A DNA stretch of 64,000 nt from positions 162,181 to 226,180 of the forward strand of contig JAFEAF010000014.1 of NCBI GenBank assembly GCA_018266555.1, read 5' to 3'. The position numbers were made by a program, and so were the translations under genes. A model generated the notes under the pieces. That model saw only the letters and a program-made list of their open reading frames with translations, had not been told where the DNA came from and made no database searches. This stretch comes from Bacteroidota bacterium (GTDB lineage: Bacteria > Bacteroidota > Bacteroidia > Chitinophagales > Chitinophagaceae). Positions 52,821 to 64,000 of the stretch are shown here, in pieces (position 1 is the stretch's first letter; the number at the start of each line of letters is the position of its first letter).

Positions 52821-54178
52821 ATTTTTTCTGCAGCTTCTTCACCGGTATTGATGGCACCTTCCATGAATCCCTGCCAGTCGGCCAAATGTTCACCTGCAAA
52901 ATGGGTATGTATATGCGATCGTTTTAATACAGGCATCACCCGGAACCATTGTCCTCTCCCATATAATGCATACGAACCATGAGAGTACTCATCATTTCCC
53001 CAATAATAATTAACCTGTTTCTCCAGCAAAGATTTTATATCACCAAAAAAAGGTTGTAAAGTCTGTTGTATCAAATCTGCTTTCCATGCGTCACTTTGAT
53101 TTGCCAAAACAGCGGCTTTTTCTCCGATTGTATAAGAAATGAGTACTCCTTTTTGAGATGGCTGGCTTTTCGTTCCATGATAAAAATAGTGAGGAACCTG
53201 GTCTGTCACCATATCAAAACTTTCATCATTCCAGAATTTTTTACTGAACAACAAAGGGTTTTTATTGATCCGTGCATATTGTAATTCATTCATGGCATTT
53301 ACCTGGTTTGCAGGCAAGCCGGGTTCCCATTTTATTTTTTTTACTGCAAATGCGGGGGCCGTACAAATGATCTTATCGCCTGTGAAAACCTGCCCGTTTT
53401 CACAATAGACCTGGACACCTCCTTTGATGTTTTGAACAATCCTCTTTACAGTATGCTGTAATTTGATATTATCAGCGCCTATTTTTTCTGCGATCTTTTT
53501 TGCGAGCATGCTGTTGCCGCCCCGTATCTTCAAATCCATCTCATTTTTTTCATCGCTTTCCGCATATTCTGAAAGTGCTGCAAAAGCTGATACGCTCCGG
53601 ATGGTTTCGCCAAAATCTGTGCTATCTAATAATTCACGTATATCGAGGTCACGGCCATTGCAACCATTATTCACCAGGTAATGCCACCAATCCATTTTAT
53701 CCAGTTTCATTTTATCTGCCTGCGTCAGCTTTTCATAGTTTTCCAAAATGGATTTGAATTTCTTTTTCCATGTTTCACTGTAATCCCACTCATTGTTTTT
53801 GAAATATTGGTTTTTGTAAATAAGATGTGTATCGAATTGATTGTTGAACAAATAAAGTCCTAACTCACCGCATAGTTCCTGAATCCTTGTATGCGAGTTG
53901 CCCACCCATTCTCCTCCGAGTTCTATGATCAGGTTTTCTTTTTCATCAATAGGATAAGAAAAAACCCGGCCACCGATACGATTCCGGGCTTCCAATACCA
54001 CAAAATCAACTTTCTTTTTATGTAAATAATAAGCTGCTGCGAGACCGGAAAAACCGGCACCGATAATAATCACCTTTGGCTTTTTAGGAATAAAAAAATT
54101 GCTGAACGCCTGTGAAGAAACAATTATTCCGCCTGCAGTGTAAAAGGATTGACGAATGAATGTACGGCGTGAGCTCAT
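52817..54178 (-). CDS. Secreted flavin monoamine oxidase
   Basis: A 453-residue FAD amine oxidase. It begins with a probable Tat signal (SSRRTFIRQSFYTAGGI). The FAD motif is IIGAGFSGLAAAYYL, with VVLEARNRIGGRVFSY next, and the C-terminal AGEHLADWQGFMEGAINTG carries the FAD-binding end. The substrate is not clear; relatives oxidise amines or amino acids. It stands alone, with no partner beside it on the strand. Confidence 0.89.
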   Translation of the reverse strand: MSSRRTFIRQSFYTAGGIIVSSQAFSNFFIPKKPKVIIIGAGFSGLAAAYYLHKKKVDFVVLEARNRIGGRVFSYPIDEKENLIIELGGEWVGNSHTRIQELCGELGLYLFNNQFDTHLIYKNQYFKNNEWDYSETWKKKFKSILENYEKLTQADKMKLDKMDWWHYLVNNGCNGRDLDIRELLDSTDFGETIRSVSAFAALSEYAESDEKNEMDLKIRGGNSMLAKKIAEKIGADNIKLQHTVKRIVQNIKGGVQVYCENGQVFTGDKIICTAPAFAVKKIKWEPGLPANQVNAMNELQYARINKNPLLFSKKFWNDESFDMVTDQVPHYFYHGTKSQPSQKGVLISYTIGEKAAVLANQSDAWKADLIQQTLQPFFGDIKSLLEKQVNYYWGNDEYSHGSYALYGRGQWFRVMPVLKRSHIHTHFAGEHLADWQGFMEGAINTGEEAAEKI

Positions 54179-54294
54179 AAGAATAGTTTTGGTTTATTGT
54201 AAGTTCCGTTTTTTGATACAAAAAGCCAAACTAAAAAAAAGAGCCTCTCACTAAAGTTTATGAAAATCTTTTATGAATATTTTTCTGAATTTGC

Positions 54295-55017
54295 CTAGTC
54301 AACTTTTTTTACAGAACCGGAGCCACGTACTCTCTGGTTCACTGTAGCATTTCCTTTATACTGAACACTTCCTGATCCGCTTACATCCACATTTAATTTC
54401 ACGCTGGCAAATACATCTGCATCACCTGAACCGGTAATGACAATACTGACATTTTCTGCCATCAGGTCAAAACATTTGAAATCTGAGCTTCCGCTGCCAT
54501 CTACGCTCAATTCTTTAGTTTCCCCTTTTAAAGTAACAGAACCAGACCCCGATATTTCGGCGCTGATCTTCGGTGCATTTAATTCCATTTTAGCATCACA
54601 GCTTCCGCTTAAGTCAATTGAAATATTATCCGTACTGCTGATTTTATTTTCTGTATAATAATCACAGGCGCCGGATGCTTCAAAGTGTTTGAATTCCGGG
54701 CCTGATACATATACTTTGATAGACCCGCTTGGCCTGAGATTATAATTGCTCCTTGGGTAAATTTTCAATATATTTCCTTCTGTTCTGATAATGATATATC
54801 TCAGTAAGTTTTCATCGGTTTCTATTTTAACTGAGGAGACGGAATCCTGTTTTACATATACATCAAAATCCCCACTGGCATCAATACTATTATATCCGGT
54901 GATATCCCGGTTTTCGGTTTTAATAGCCCCATCGCCGTGAATTCTTTTACCAAATACATTCCAACATGAAGATAAAACAACAACAGAAAGAAAAGATAAG
55001 ATCAAAATTCGTTTCAT
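54295..55017 (-). CDS. DUF2807 (head GIN) domain lipoprotein
   Basis: A 240-residue lipoprotein (VVLSSC, Cys18). It has a right-handed beta-helix-like DUF2807 domain with repeated SGSG motifs (DLSGSCDAKMEL, EISGSGSVTLKG, VDGSGSSDFKC, VTGSGDADVFA). These domains are common in Bacteroidota as putative adhesin-like envelope proteins; no function is proven. It is read from its own promoter region and is followed by guaA on the opposite strand. Confidence 0.9.
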   Translation of the reverse strand: MKRILILSFLSVVVLSSCWNVFGKRIHGDGAIKTENRDITGYNSIDASGDFDVYVKQDSVSSVKIETDENLLRYIIIRTEGNILKIYPRSNYNLRPSGSIKVYVSGPEFKHFEASGACDYYTENKISSTDNISIDLSGSCDAKMELNAPKISAEISGSGSVTLKGETKELSVDGSGSSDFKCFDLMAENVSIVITGSGDADVFASVKLNVDVSGSGSVQYKGNATVNQRVRGSGSVKKVD

Positions 55018-55271
55018 AAACTATTGTATTATTAAATGCAAAGATGCCCCATAGTTTTGGGTTCACGAAATCTTAGACGAATGTCAACCACCACAGGTTA
55101 CACACATTCAGCATTTTTAAACCTCTGCTTATCTAATGTGCCAATGACTTAATGGCCAACGATCTAATGTAAAACATCTCCTGACTACCAACACTTCCCT
55201 ATCTTCGCAGCAAGAATATTCCGCCTTCGCCGAATCTGTGGTGGATTAATGAAAAACCTTTTATTCTTTCC

Positions 55272-56819
55272 ATGACTGAAAAAATTCTTATTCTCGACTT
55301 TGGCTCCCAATATACCCAATTGATTGCCCGTGCCGTAAGAGAAGCCAATGTGTATTGCGAAATCCTTCCCTTCTCCGCCCGCATTTCATTTGAACACGGA
55401 TTAAAAGGAATAATTCTTTCCGGTTCGCCGTTTTCAGTAAACGAAGAAAATGCTCCTGAAGTTCCTATACAGGAATTTATAAAAAAAATTCCGGTGCTTG
55501 GCATTTGTTATGGCGCTCAACTTGCCGCAAAACGTTTTGGTGGAAGAGTTGAAAAAAGCAGTAAGAGAGAATATGGAAGAGCATTGCTGCATAAAGAAAA
55601 AGGAGATATTCTGTTTCAGAATGTAACAGAAAAATCGCAGGTGTGGATGAGTCATGCCGATACCATTCTTGAACTACCAAAAGGATTTGAATTATTAGCT
55701 ACTACAGAAACGATTCCTGTCGCTGCATTTAAAAAATCACAAATCGGAGTTCAGGATTCCGGGCTTCCGCTTTATGGCCTGCAGTTTCACCCAGAGGTTT
55801 ATCATTCTATCGAAGGGAAAAAAATTCTTCGCAATTTTTTAGTTGATATCTGCGGTTGCTCTCAGGACTGGACACCTGCACATTTCATTACCGACACCGT
55901 GAATGCATTAAAAAAACAAATCGGCAACCGTAAAGTGATTATGGCATTAAGCGGTGGTGTAGATTCTACCGTAGCAGCTACATTAATTCATAAAGCCATC
56001 GGTGATCATCTTTACGGAATTTTTGTGGATAACGGTGTACTGCGTAAAAATGAATTTGAAAATGTATTGAAAACCTATTCACGGATAGGTCTGAATGTAA
56101 AAGGTGTGGATGCAAAAAAACGTTTCTATGATGCATTAGCAGGCAAAAGTGATCCTGAAGCAAAACGAAAGACCATCGGGAGTTTATTTATTGATATTTT
56201 TCAGGAAGAGGCGAAAAAAGCAGTGAACGTTGAATTGCTCGGGCAGGGAACCATTTATCCTGATGTAATTGAAAGCGTATCCGTACATGGCCCATCTGTC
56301 ACCATTAAATCTCATCACAATGTAGGCGGATTGCCTGAAAAAATGCATTTGGGCTTAGTAGAGCCCTTGCGATTTTTATTCAAAGATGAAGTGAGAAAAG
56401 TGGGAAAGGAATTAGGAATACCTGATGATATGATTGATCGCCATCCTTTCCCCGGGCCGGGACTTGCTATCAGAATTTTAGGTGAGGTGACGGAGGAAAA
56501 AGTAAAACTTTTACAGGAAGCCGATGATCTTTTTATAAAATCATTAAAAGATCATCAGTTGTATGCAACGGTGTGGCAGGCTGCTACAATCTTGCTACCG
56601 GTAAAAAGCGTTGGTGTGATGGGAGATGAAAGAACGTATGAATATACTATTGCATTGAGAGCTGTCACCAGTGTGGATGGGATGACCGCAGACTGGGCGT
56701 ATTTGCCTTATGATTTTCTTGCCAACGTTTCAGGGGAGATCAGCAATTCGGTAAAAGGTATTAACCGTGTGGTATATGATATCAGCAGCAAGCCCCCGGC
56801 TACCATCGAATGGGAGTAA
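55272..56819 (+). CDS. guaA: GMP synthase (glutamine-hydrolysing)
   Basis: A 515-residue two-domain enzyme converting XMP to GMP. The glutaminase domain starts [20 protein letters not shown], has [15 protein letters not shown] with the catalytic Cys, and QFHPEV. The ATP pyrophosphatase domain has [19 protein letters not shown] and the C-terminal dimerisation block ends [20 protein letters not shown]. Length and motifs are complete. The next gene follows after 38 bases. Confidence 0.97.
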   Translation: MTEKILILDFGSQYTQLIARAVREANVYCEILPFSARISFEHGLKGIILSGSPFSVNEENAPEVPIQEFIKKIPVLGICYGAQLAAKRFGGRVEKSSKREYGRALLHKEKGDILFQNVTEKSQVWMSHADTILELPKGFELLATTETIPVAAFKKSQIGVQDSGLPLYGLQFHPEVYHSIEGKKILRNFLVDICGCSQDWTPAHFITDTVNALKKQIGNRKVIMALSGGVDSTVAATLIHKAIGDHLYGIFVDNGVLRKNEFENVLKTYSRIGLNVKGVDAKKRFYDALAGKSDPEAKRKTIGSLFIDIFQEEAKKAVNVELLGQGTIYPDVIESVSVHGPSVTIKSHHNVGGLPEKMHLGLVEPLRFLFKDEVRKVGKELGIPDDMIDRHPFPGPGLAIRILGEVTEEKVKLLQEADDLFIKSLKDHQLYATVWQAATILLPVKSVGVMGDERTYEYTIALRAVTSVDGMTADWAYLPYDFLANVSGEISNSVKGINRVVYDISSKPPATIEWE

Positions 56820-56857
56820 GTAAGAATCCCGATTTCTAAGATGTAAAAGAGTTTATC

Positions 56858-58048
56858 ATGAAACAATTTTCTTGGAGGTTCATTTTTTCCTTACTACTTC
56901 TCAATGCACAAAATGTATGGGCTCAGAATACTATTGCTGAATCAAAACAGCGAATTGCCATTTTTGCGCCTTTATATCTTGATTCAGCATTTGATGGATC
57001 GGGTAATTATAAGTTTCCCGATGCTGCACCAAAATATATCAATAATCCGGGGCTTGAATTCTATGAAGGGGTACAATTGGCATTAGACTCTCTTGCCAAT
57101 GAAAAAGCGTCGCTTGAAGTTTATGTCTATGACACCCGTGCTGCCGGAAAAAATCTGAAACAACAACTTGCACAGGCAAAATCCGATAGCGTACAGTTAT
57201 TAATCGGATATACATCCACTGTAAGCGAATTGCAGCAAATGGCTTTTTCATCACAGGAAATGAAAATTCCATTTATCAATGTGAATCTGCCCAATGATGG
57301 CGGCGTTTATGATAATCCTTATCTGGTGTTATTGAATTCTACGTTGAAAACACATGTAGAAGCTATCTATCGCTATATACAAAAGCATTTCCCGCTGGAT
57401 GAATTGATTGTATTCAGAAAAAAAGGACAGCTTGAAGATTTAATACATTCTTATTTAGAGGAAGCCGGGAAGAATACCCTGGGGGTTCCGCTGAAGCTCA
57501 AATATGTTGAATTGACTGATTCGTTCGCTGTAAAACAAATAACTGAAAACATTGACAGTAATCGTCATTCTGTATGTATTGCCGGAAGTTTGGAAGAAAA
57601 TTTTGGTAAACGGCTTGCTTTACAACTGGCATCTGTAAGTAACCAATACCCCATTACCTTAATGGGAATGCCTACGTTTGATAATTTGAATCTTGAATTT
57701 ACAAAACCCGAATTCAAGGGCCTTGAAATTATTTACAGCACTCCGTTTTATAATCCCCGAACGGATACCGTAAGTAAAAAAATTGTCAATTGGTTCAATA
57801 TAAAAATGTTTGCCAGGCCAAGTGATATGGTGATGCGGGGATATGAAGCTACCTGGCGTTTTGCTAATTTATTATTGCGGTACAAAAAAGATATTGCCTC
57901 CAATATAAGCCGCAAAGAATTTAATGTGATCCGTGAGCTGGATATTCAACCGGTACTCAATAAAAAAACCAATTCCCTTGATTATTTTGAAAACAAGAAA
58001 TTATTTTTTATCAAAATGCAAAATGGTTTGATCAAGGGGGTTGATTGA
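56858..58048 (+). CDS. Periplasmic binding-protein-like receptor (ABC transporter substrate-binding type)
   Basis: A 396-residue protein with a signal peptide ending near NVWAQ (residue 22). It follows the Peripla_BP_6 pattern: IAIFAPLYLDSAFDG at the start, GLEFYEGVQLALDSLANEK, then QLLIGYTSTVSELQQMAFSS, and MVMRGYEATWRFANLLLRYK near the end. No ABC membrane or ATPase genes lie beside it, and Bacteroidota often use such proteins without a transporter. It follows guaA and ends about 330 bases before the large adhesin. Confidence 0.82.
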   Translation: MKQFSWRFIFSLLLLNAQNVWAQNTIAESKQRIAIFAPLYLDSAFDGSGNYKFPDAAPKYINNPGLEFYEGVQLALDSLANEKASLEVYVYDTRAAGKNLKQQLAQAKSDSVQLLIGYTSTVSELQQMAFSSQEMKIPFINVNLPNDGGVYDNPYLVLLNSTLKTHVEAIYRYIQKHFPLDELIVFRKKGQLEDLIHSYLEEAGKNTLGVPLKLKYVELTDSFAVKQITENIDSNRHSVCIAGSLEENFGKRLALQLASVSNQYPITLMGMPTFDNLNLEFTKPEFKGLEIIYSTPFYNPRTDTVSKKIVNWFNIKMFARPSDMVMRGYEATWRFANLLLRYKKDIASNISRKEFNVIRELDIQPVLNKKTNSLDYFENKKLFFIKMQNGLIKGVD

Positions 58049-58378
58049 TCTGCATACTTTACACTTCAGAAGAATATTCGACTCCCTGACTCTTACTTTA
58101 ACCGTTCTTAAAGTAATAAATGAAAGTTTTTGCGATCTCGTCATTCTCACTTCATAAAAATTCTTCAATAAACTAATACAGATTGCCCACCCTGCTTACG
58201 CCATTCGAACAAGCCTTGTCACTCACAACTCAATACCATTCACTTCGTTCCTCACAATGTGTACACTAAAGATCATCCGTAGTACTCCTTAGAATCATCG
58301 CACAGAAGACTGCAAATGAAAAGGTCATCCGCTGCGACGGATGACCTATAAGTCTTTCATAAGCAAACTTTTTAATTC
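58049..58378. other. Intergenic region with adhesin terminator
   Basis: About 330 bases between the binding protein and the adhesin 3' end. It carries the terminator at 58322-58347. I see no gene, promoter or repeat in the rest. Confidence 0.6.
58322..58347 (-). terminator. Terminator of the large adhesin gene
   Basis: AGGTCATCCG and CGGATGACCT form a 10-bp perfect stem with a 6-base loop, followed on the minus strand by TTTTCATTTG. It lies 32 bases past the adhesin stop. Confidence 0.75.
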
Positions 58379-61300
58379 CTATTGCTTCACAACTTTCGTA
58401 GTTACCCTTTGTTCACCCTGGCGAACTTCTACCACATAGGTGCCTGACTTGTACAGTTCACCGAAGCGATATGTTTCACCTACCGAACCATTCATTACGG
58501 TTAACAGTTTGCCTGACATATCAAACACTTTAATCTGAACGCTTTCAATGCTGCCACTGCTGATCTTCAGGTTAAAGTAGTTTTGAGTCGGGTTCGGGTA
58601 TGCAGTAACTCCCATTTGGTCTGTTGTTAACACTGGTTGTTTTGGATTAATCGTTGTTCCACCTATTTGGTTTGAGTTACCGCTGCTACATGCTATAATC
58701 CTTACACTGGTTGTCGTTGTATTTGAACAATCACTGTTACTGAATGTATATGTGACAGTATACGTTCCCGGGGTGCTGGCTCCTAAATTAATTGCCCCGC
58801 TACTGCTGTTAATGGATAACCCGGAAGTGGATGAATAGGTTCCGCCAGATTGTCCAATTCGTGTTACAGTTGCAGTTCCTCCGTTCTGACAATAGGGACT
58901 ACTTACATAGAAGATCAATGCAAACGGTCTTGAATTGATAGTAACAAATCTCGAAGTGGATCCCGTGCCACATGCATTTGTTACTCTGTATGTAATTGTA
59001 ACGCCACCACCGATTGCACTATTTGCGGTAACAAGACCTGTGCTGCTAACACTGGCTCTTGAAGGATTACTACTGATCCATACACCACCAGGTGTTATAT
59101 CCGATAATTGAGTGGTACTACCTACACATACAGTAGTGTTACCTGTTATTGGTGCTACCACTGGTATTGTTGGTTGAGCATTAATTACAACATTGGCTGA
59201 TGGCAAAGATGTACATCCTGCTGCATTTGTAACAGTGAAATTATACGTAGCCCCTGCTGCAAGACCTGTAATTGTTCTTGATGAAGTATTTCCAGTTATT
59301 GCTCCAGGATTAATAGTCCAGTTTCCGGAAGGTAACCCATTTAATACAACACTGCCTGTTGCAACAGTACAAGTCGGCTGCGTAATGATTCCAACAACAG
59401 GAGGCGAAACTGTACTGAAGGTTACTTGTACATCCAATCTTGAATTGCTCTCACAGCCGTTCAAAGTTTGGCTTGCATAATAATGATTGCCATTCACCAG
59501 CGGTGTTGATGGAGCCAGAGGTGATCCGCCAGTGGCTGCTGCATACCATTGAATATTTGAGCCTGTAGCTGTAAGATTAGCTACTGTCAATGTTGCTGCG
59601 GGCAATACATATTCTGCTTTCAGATTCGATACAACCTTACCAACACCTAATTTATGCACCACAAAATATTTTGGTGACGAAGGATAAGTTCTGATAAAGG
59701 TTGATTCCAAATGCCATGAACCTGACCGGTAATATTGCACTGTTATAGCTCCCGAAGCACTTACGAATATTCCATACAAATCTCCAGCCTGTAATGCGGT
59801 AGGACCTAAATGTAATTCAGTGTAATTTCCAATACCTGAATACAGGCGCTTCGTCGCCGGATCTATATATGCCCATACGTTAAAGGTCGTATAATCACCC
59901 GTCGTTCCTGTTGTCTTCATTCCGATGATAGCGATTTCATTTGCTGCTGTACCATTATATGAAGCTTCCACATGTGTTGCCACTCCCGGTAATACATTCA
60001 CACTGCTGGCTCCATAACCATAGTATTGACCGGAAGGATCTGTCCAGCTACATGATGGATTCTGTACCAAATCTACCAGGTTGGTAAGTGGTACACATTG
60101 TGTAGTCGGAGTGACTGATGTTTGACTACATAATGTCTGTGTCGCATTTCCGGTAGGTGCAGGAGTTGAAGTGAATACTAAAACATCCAACCTGCTGCCA
60201 CTCTCACAACCGTTCACGGTCTGGCTCGCATAATAATGCGTGTTATTTGCGAGTGCCGTTGTTGATGCCAGCGGTGATCCGCCTGTAGCTGATGCATACC
60301 AACGTATATTCGAACCGGTTGCTGTAAGATCAGCTATTGTTGGTGTTGATGATGCTCCAAACTCTGCTTTCAGATTTGATACAACCTTACCAACACCTAA
60401 TTTATGGACCACAAAATATTTTGGTGCCGAAGGGTAAGTTCTGATAAAGGTTGATTCCAAATGCCATGAACCTGACCGGTAATATTGCACTGTTATAGCT
60501 CCCGAAGCACTTACGAATATTCCATACAGATCTCCAGCCTGTAATGCGGTAGGACCTAAATGTAATTCAGTGTAATTTCCTATACCTGAATACAGGCGCT
60601 TCGTCGCCGGATCTATATATGCCCATACGTTAAAGGTCGTATAATCACCTGTCGTTCCGGTTATCTTCATCCCTATAATGGCAATCTCATTCTTTGACGT
60701 TCCATCATAAGAAGCTTCAACATGTGTACCTACTCCTGCTGCTACATTCACACTGCTGGCTCCATAACCATAGTATTGACCTGCAGGGTCTGTCCAGCTA
60801 CATGATGGATTCTGTACCAAATCTACCAGGCTGGTAAGAGGTACACACTGTGTTTGCAATCCGGTGCTTGTACTACAGAATGTCTGTGTGGTATTTCCGG
60901 TTGGCGCAGCAGGTGTTGTTACTATTACCGTTTGCGTTTGTGTGGAACTATTGCCATGAGTATCTGTATAGGTCCAATGAATGGTATGTGTACCCTGTGC
61001 AGTATAGCTTGTCGGATCAGTCGTGGTACCATTGATTTGACCACTGCAATTATCCGTTGCTGTCGGAACCGTATTAACGGTAGCTGAACAGAATCCGGTT
61101 ATTGTTGGCAGATTAGTCACATTTGGTACAGGCGCCTGATTATCTACCACTGTTACTGTTTGCGTACAGGTTGCCTGGTTACCATGTATATCCGTTACTC
61201 TCCAGGTTACCGTAGTAGTACCTAAAGGATAAACGGAAGATGGATGGTTATTGGTCACAGATTGTACGCCGCAATTATCGTTTGTCGTTGGTGTACCCAA

Positions 61301-64000
61301 ATTAGTTACCGTTGCCTGGCAAACGCCGGCATTAGTATTCACGGTAATATTAGCAGGACATACTATAGTTGGATTCTGAATATCTCTGACCGTTACATTC
61401 TGTGTACATGTACTGGTTCTTCCATTAACATCAGTTACTGTCCAGGTAACTACAGTCGTTCCAACAGGGAATTGTGCCGGTGCATTATTGGTAACACTTG
61501 CTACTCCGCAATTATCAAATGTTGTTGGTGTGCCCAGATTTACATTCGTTGCATAACATTGACCGGTATTTGCATTCACTGTTCTGTTACCCGGGCAAAG
61601 AATGAATGGATCCTGTGTATCAACAACTGTTACATTTTGCTGGCATGTTGCTGTATTTCCTGATGCATCCCTGACCGTCCAGGTTACCACCGTAGTTCCA
61701 ACATTGAATACTGGTAATGGATGATCATTAGTTACAGATACTATAGGACTACAGCCCGCAGTTGTTTGCGGTGTGCCAAGATTCACAATGCCGAAACAGA
61801 CAAATGGTAAAGCATTAACTGAAACGTTTGATGGACAAACAATACTCAGACTGCCTGCATTACCCGCAACAGTTACTGTGAAGCTGCAAGTATTGATATG
61901 GTTACATGCATCAGTTGCTGTCCATGTTACTGAAGTAACTCCAACATTAAAGGCAACACCATTAAGGTTACTGCCCGAACCTGTTGTTGCTCCACTTAAG
62001 CTATAACTCAAAGTAGGTGTACTGCAATTATCGGACGCACTGGCGTTAAACTCGCCACTTGAAGCCACATAGGTGCAGTTAGCCGTATTGGCATTCCGGC
62101 TTGCATTATTACCACTAAATGACGGGCATGTAATAGTTGGCGCTGTCTGATCTCCGCCACTGTATGTAATTACTACATCATTCGCAACTGCATTACCACA
62201 ATCATCTGTGATATGATAGGTATAAGCAGCCGTCCAACTGCAATTCGTACCGGTTGGTGCACCACTCTTGGTTGCATGCACCGTGCCGCAAAGATCAGTG
62301 TATAATGCTGCTATTACTGCTTCACTTGGTCCAGCAGGTGCTGCACTCATACATGCATTAATATTTGACTGGCCGGTTGGTAATACCCCTGTCAATGCCG
62401 GCGCCGTTTTATCTCCGCCACTGTATGTAATTACTACATCATTGGCAACTGCATTACCACAATCATCTGTGATATGATATGTATAAGTAGCCGTCCAACT
62501 GCAATTCGTACCTGTTGGTGAGCCACTCTTCACTACATGTACATCACCACAAACATCTGTGTACAATGCTGCAATCGTTGCTTCACTAGGCCCTGCAGGT
62601 GCAGCGCTCATACATGCATCAATATTTGACTGACCCGTTGGTAATACCCCTGTCAATGCCGGTGCTGTTTTATCTCCGCCACTGTATGTAATTACTACAT
62701 CATTGGCAACTGCATTACCACAGCCATCGGTGATATGATAGGTATAAGTAGCCGTCCAACTGCAATTGGTTCCATTTGGTGTGCCGCTCTTAGTAACAAC
62801 CACGGTTCCGCAATTATCAGTGTATTGAGCAGCAATCGTTGCTTCACTTGGTCCTGCAGGTGCTGCACTCAAACATGCATCAATATTTGATTGGCCGGTT
62901 GGTAATGTACCTGTTAATACAGGGGCAATATCATCATGGATATTATATGTATAACTCCATACCAATTGCTGTCCTGCACAATCCGAATAGGTATAAGTGT
63001 ATATCCTTGTTCCGGAGCAGCCATCAAAAGTTCCACTTACAGTTGGGGCGCCGTCCGGTGCTATGATAGCGCCACAGGCATCCTTCACAACAGGAAGTAT
63101 TGTTGGTACCACTGCATCGCCAACACATTCAACATTACTTGTGTTGGTTACAGGTCCGCCATCTATCGCTGGAATGCCTGTTAGAATTTTTATAATATAA
63201 GTAACAGAATTACTGTTGCCGCTCGGATCCGTAACAGTAACCGTGATGTTCCTGTTACATCCACTGAATGGATAGCTTACCATGGCAATGAGGTAATCAT
63301 TACTTGCACAATTATCGCTGAATGAAGTATTGTCCTGTACAGCTTGCGTTGCTTCTCCAATATTCTTGAAGCAGGTACTGATATTTCCTTTTACAATAAC
63401 CGGCTTTGTAATATCATGCACAGTGATGGTTTGTGTATATGTTTTGTTATTACCACAATCATCGGTAGCGCTCCATGTTCTTGTTATTGTATAATTATAG
63501 AAATTAATGTTAGCAGGATCAGTTCCCTGTGTATTACTTGAAGAGAATTGCACAGGTACGCTTCCAAAGCAACCATCGTTTGCCGTAATTACAGGAACCG
63601 GTGGAATTGCATCGCAGCTTACCGTTACATTAGCAGGTTCGCTGCTTAATACAGGAGCAGTTTGATCGCTGCCACTGAATGTGAGCACTACATCATTTGC
63701 AACCGCATTACCACAATCATCCGTGATATGATATGTATAAGTAGCTGTCCAACTGCAATTGGTACCGATCGGTGTACCGGTCTTTGTTACATGTACCGTA
63801 CCACAATTGTCAGAATACAATGCAGCGATATCCGCTTCTGTAGCCCCTGCAGGAGCATTACCCATACATGCATTCACCCCGGTTTGTCCGGTTGGTAACT
63901 GACCAATCAGAACCGGCGCTGTATGATCCTGTACTGTGATGGTCTGTACAAAATTCAATGAAGTGTTGCCGCATCCGTCGGTAAAGTTCCAGGTTCTTAC
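58379..64000 (-). CDS. T9SS-exported HYR/Ig-repeat adhesin, C-terminal part (gene continues beyond the window)
   Basis: 1873 residues are visible; the frame stays open to the window edge, so the N-terminus is outside. Order from upstream: HYR-like beta-sandwich modules with a DDCGN motif; an 87-residue unit repeated at least three times ([20 protein letters not shown] with [20 protein letters not shown]); four further HYR modules ([14 protein letters not shown]); a 250-residue module present twice; Ig-like and SprB-like modules; then a type A C-terminal sorting domain ([16 protein letters not shown] through TTKVVKQ) for export and attachment through the type IX system. It resembles cell-surface adhesins of gliding Bacteroidota. 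The nearly identical repeats suggest recent recombination. Confidence 0.93.
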   Translation of the reverse strand, partial: VRTWNFTDGCGNTSLNFVQTITVQDHTAPVLIGQLPTGQTGVNACMGNAPAGATEADIAALYSDNCGTVHVTKTGTPIGTNCSWTATYTYHITDDCGNAVANDVVLTFSGSDQTAPVLSSEPANVTVSCDAIPPVPVITANDGCFGSVPVQFSSSNTQGTDPANINFYNYTITRTWSATDDCGNNKTYTQTITVHDITKPVIVKGNISTCFKNIGEATQAVQDNTSFSDNCASNDYLIAMVSYPFSGCNRNITVTVTDPSGNSNSVTYIIKILTGIPAIDGGPVTNTSNVECVGDAVVPTILPVVKDACGAIIAPDGAPTVSGTFDGCSGTRIYTYTYSDCAGQQLVWSYTYNIHDDIAPVLTGTLPTGQSNIDACLSAAPAGPSEATIAAQYTDNCGTVVVTKSGTPNGTNCSWTATYTYHITDGCGNAVANDVVITYSGGDKTAPALTGVLPTGQSNIDACMSAAPAGPSEATIAALYTDVCGDVHVVKSGSPTGTNCSWTATYTYHITDDCGNAVANDVVITYSGGDKTAPALTGVLPTGQSNINACMSAAPAGPSEAVIAALYTDLCGTVHATKSGAPTGTNCSWTAAYTYHITDDCGNAVANDVVITYSGGDQTAPTITCPSFSGNNASRNANTANCTYVASSGEFNASASDNCSTPTLSYSLSGATTGSGSNLNGVAFNVGVTSVTWTATDACNHINTCSFTVTVAGNAGSLSIVCPSNVSVNALPFVCFGIVNLGTPQTTAGCSPIVSVTNDHPLPVFNVGTTVVTWTVRDASGNTATCQQNVTVVDTQDPFILCPGNRTVNANTGQCYATNVNLGTPTTFDNCGVASVTNNAPAQFPVGTTVVTWTVTDVNGRTSTCTQNVTVRDIQNPTIVCPANITVNTNAGVCQATVTNLGTPTTNDNCGVQSVTNNHPSSVYPLGTTTVTWRVTDIHGNQATCTQTVTVVDNQAPVPNVTNLPTITGFCSATVNTVPTATDNCSGQINGTTTDPTSYTAQGTHTIHWTYTDTHGNSSTQTQTVIVTTPAAPTGNTTQTFCSTSTGLQTQCVPLTSLVDLVQNPSCSWTDPAGQYYGYGASSVNVAAGVGTHVEASYDGTSKNEIAIIGMKITGTTGDYTTFNVWAYIDPATKRLYSGIGNYTELHLGPTALQAGDLYGIFVSASGAITVQYYRSGSWHLESTFIRTYPSAPKYFVVHKLGVGKVVSNLKAEFGASSTPTIADLTATGSNIRWYASATGGSPLASTTALANNTHYYASQTVNGCESGSRLDVLVFTSTPAPTGNATQTLCSQTSVTPTTQCVPLTNLVDLVQNPSCSWTDPSGQYYGYGASSVNVLPGVATHVEASYNGTAANEIAIIGMKTTGTTGDYTTFNVWAYIDPATKRLYSGIGNYTELHLGPTALQAGDLYGIFVSASGAITVQYYRSGSWHLESTFIRTYPSSPKYFVVHKLGVGKVVSNLKAEYVLPAATLTVANLTATGSNIQWYAAATGGSPLAPSTPLVNGNHYYASQTLNGCESNSRLDVQVTFSTVSPPVVGIITQPTCTVATGSVVLNGLPSGNWTINPGAITGNTSSRTITGLAAGATYNFTVTNAAGCTSLPSANVVINAQPTIPVVAPITGNTTVCVGSTTQLSDITPGGVWISSNPSRASVSSTGLVTANSAIGGGVTITYRVTNACGTGSTSRFVTINSRPFALIFYVSSPYCQNGGTATVTRIGQSGGTYSSTSGLSINSSSGAINLGASTPGTYTVTYTFSNSDCSNTTTTSVRIIACSSGNSNQIGGTTINPKQPVLTTDQMGVTAYPNPTQNYFNLKISSGSIESVQIKVFDMSGKLLTVMNGSVGETYRFGELYKSGTYVVEVRQGEQRVTTKVVKQ
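59580..60870 (-). repeat. Duplicated 250-residue module in the adhesin
   Basis: Two copies of the same coding module are offset by 750 bases (for example the same ACAACCTTAC block at 59631 and 60381). They encode a conserved CVPLT...[12 protein letters not shown] block, then [39 protein letters not shown], and an Ig_7-like tail with ATGGSPLA. Most positions agree between copies. No family was recognised. Confidence 0.85.
62160..62945 (-). repeat. Three tandem 261-base (87-residue) repeats in the adhesin
   Basis: The block TGTATGTAATTACTACATC recurs at about 62161, 62422 and 62682, a period of about 261 bases. Units encode a [20 protein letters not shown] core and are close to identical, with a more diverged copy near 63680. 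The repeats are in frame, so the copy number changes protein length but not frame. Confidence 0.85.

Noticed and set aside
61244..61663. 139-codon plus-strand frame opposite the adhesin
   Set aside because: It is the antisense of HYR repeats, rich in Cys/Ile/Tyr as a shadow of the real frame.
62160..62945. CRISPR-like array in the adhesin
   Set aside because: The repeats are 261 bases, contiguous and coding, without the short repeats and unique spacers of CRISPR.

Overview
The window looks like a chromosomal segment of a Bacteroidota bacterium, most likely a Chitinophagales/Chitinophagaceae relative. The evidence is Bacteroidota-specific families (DUF4835, DUF4296, a 51-residue DUF6728-like protein), a type IX secretion C-terminal sorting domain, scarce Shine-Dalgarno sites, exact TAnnTTTG -7 promoter elements, the bamD-rpoZ-coaBC cluster, and the futalosine genes mqnB and mqnD. 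The assignment is by family recognition and recalled synteny; no database search was run.

Layout. 1-3750: end of surE, a small membrane protein, a secreted CocE-type hydrolase, lpxB, an antisense 51-residue protein and tRNA-Ala(GGC). 4057-9273: an apparent operon for non-phosphorylative L-fucose catabolism (FucP-like symporter, KDF dehydrogenase, diketo-fuconate hydrolase, mutarotase, fuconolactonase, L-fucose dehydrogenase). It lacks L-fuconate dehydratase and is interrupted by a decayed four-helix-bundle element. 9278-15259: DinB protein, a Cys/Met-metabolism PLP enzyme, a secreted class C beta-lactamase-like protein, an amidohydrolase lipoprotein and a GNAT enzyme. 15264-20325: fabD, folE, two PTPS paralogs, mqnB-mqnD and a class IV aminotransferase. 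20392-26090: three NarL-type response regulators, a methyltransferase, a 7-TM protein and a HisKA_3 kinase. 26314-35824: ppsA, scoAB, two conserved envelope proteins, coaBC, rpoZ, bamD and an OmpA-family protein with a very good promoter. 36021-41284: polyprenyl synthase, recJ, a methyltransferase, rpsF-rpsR-rplI and a glycine-rich RRM protein. 41347-52820: lipid kinase, YtcJ-like amidohydrolase, a giant thioester alpha-2-macroglobulin, then a RAYT transposase bracketed by REP-like palindromes, then PBP1C. 52817-58048: flavin amine oxidase, DUF2807 lipoprotein, guaA and a periplasmic binding protein. 58379-64000: the C-terminal 1873 residues of a T9SS-exported HYR-repeat adhesin that continues past the window edge.

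Most of the region is ordinary core genome. The spots most worth a second look are the four-helix-bundle insertion that appears to have rebuilt the end of one fucose gene and the start of the next, a fucose dehydrogenase with YxxxN in place of YxxxK, an amidohydrolase lacking the usual HxH, the RAYT/REP insertion between the alpha-2-macroglobulin and PBP1C genes, a duplicated 250-residue module I do not recognise in the adhesin, and strong Shine-Dalgarno sites before rpsR and rplI.
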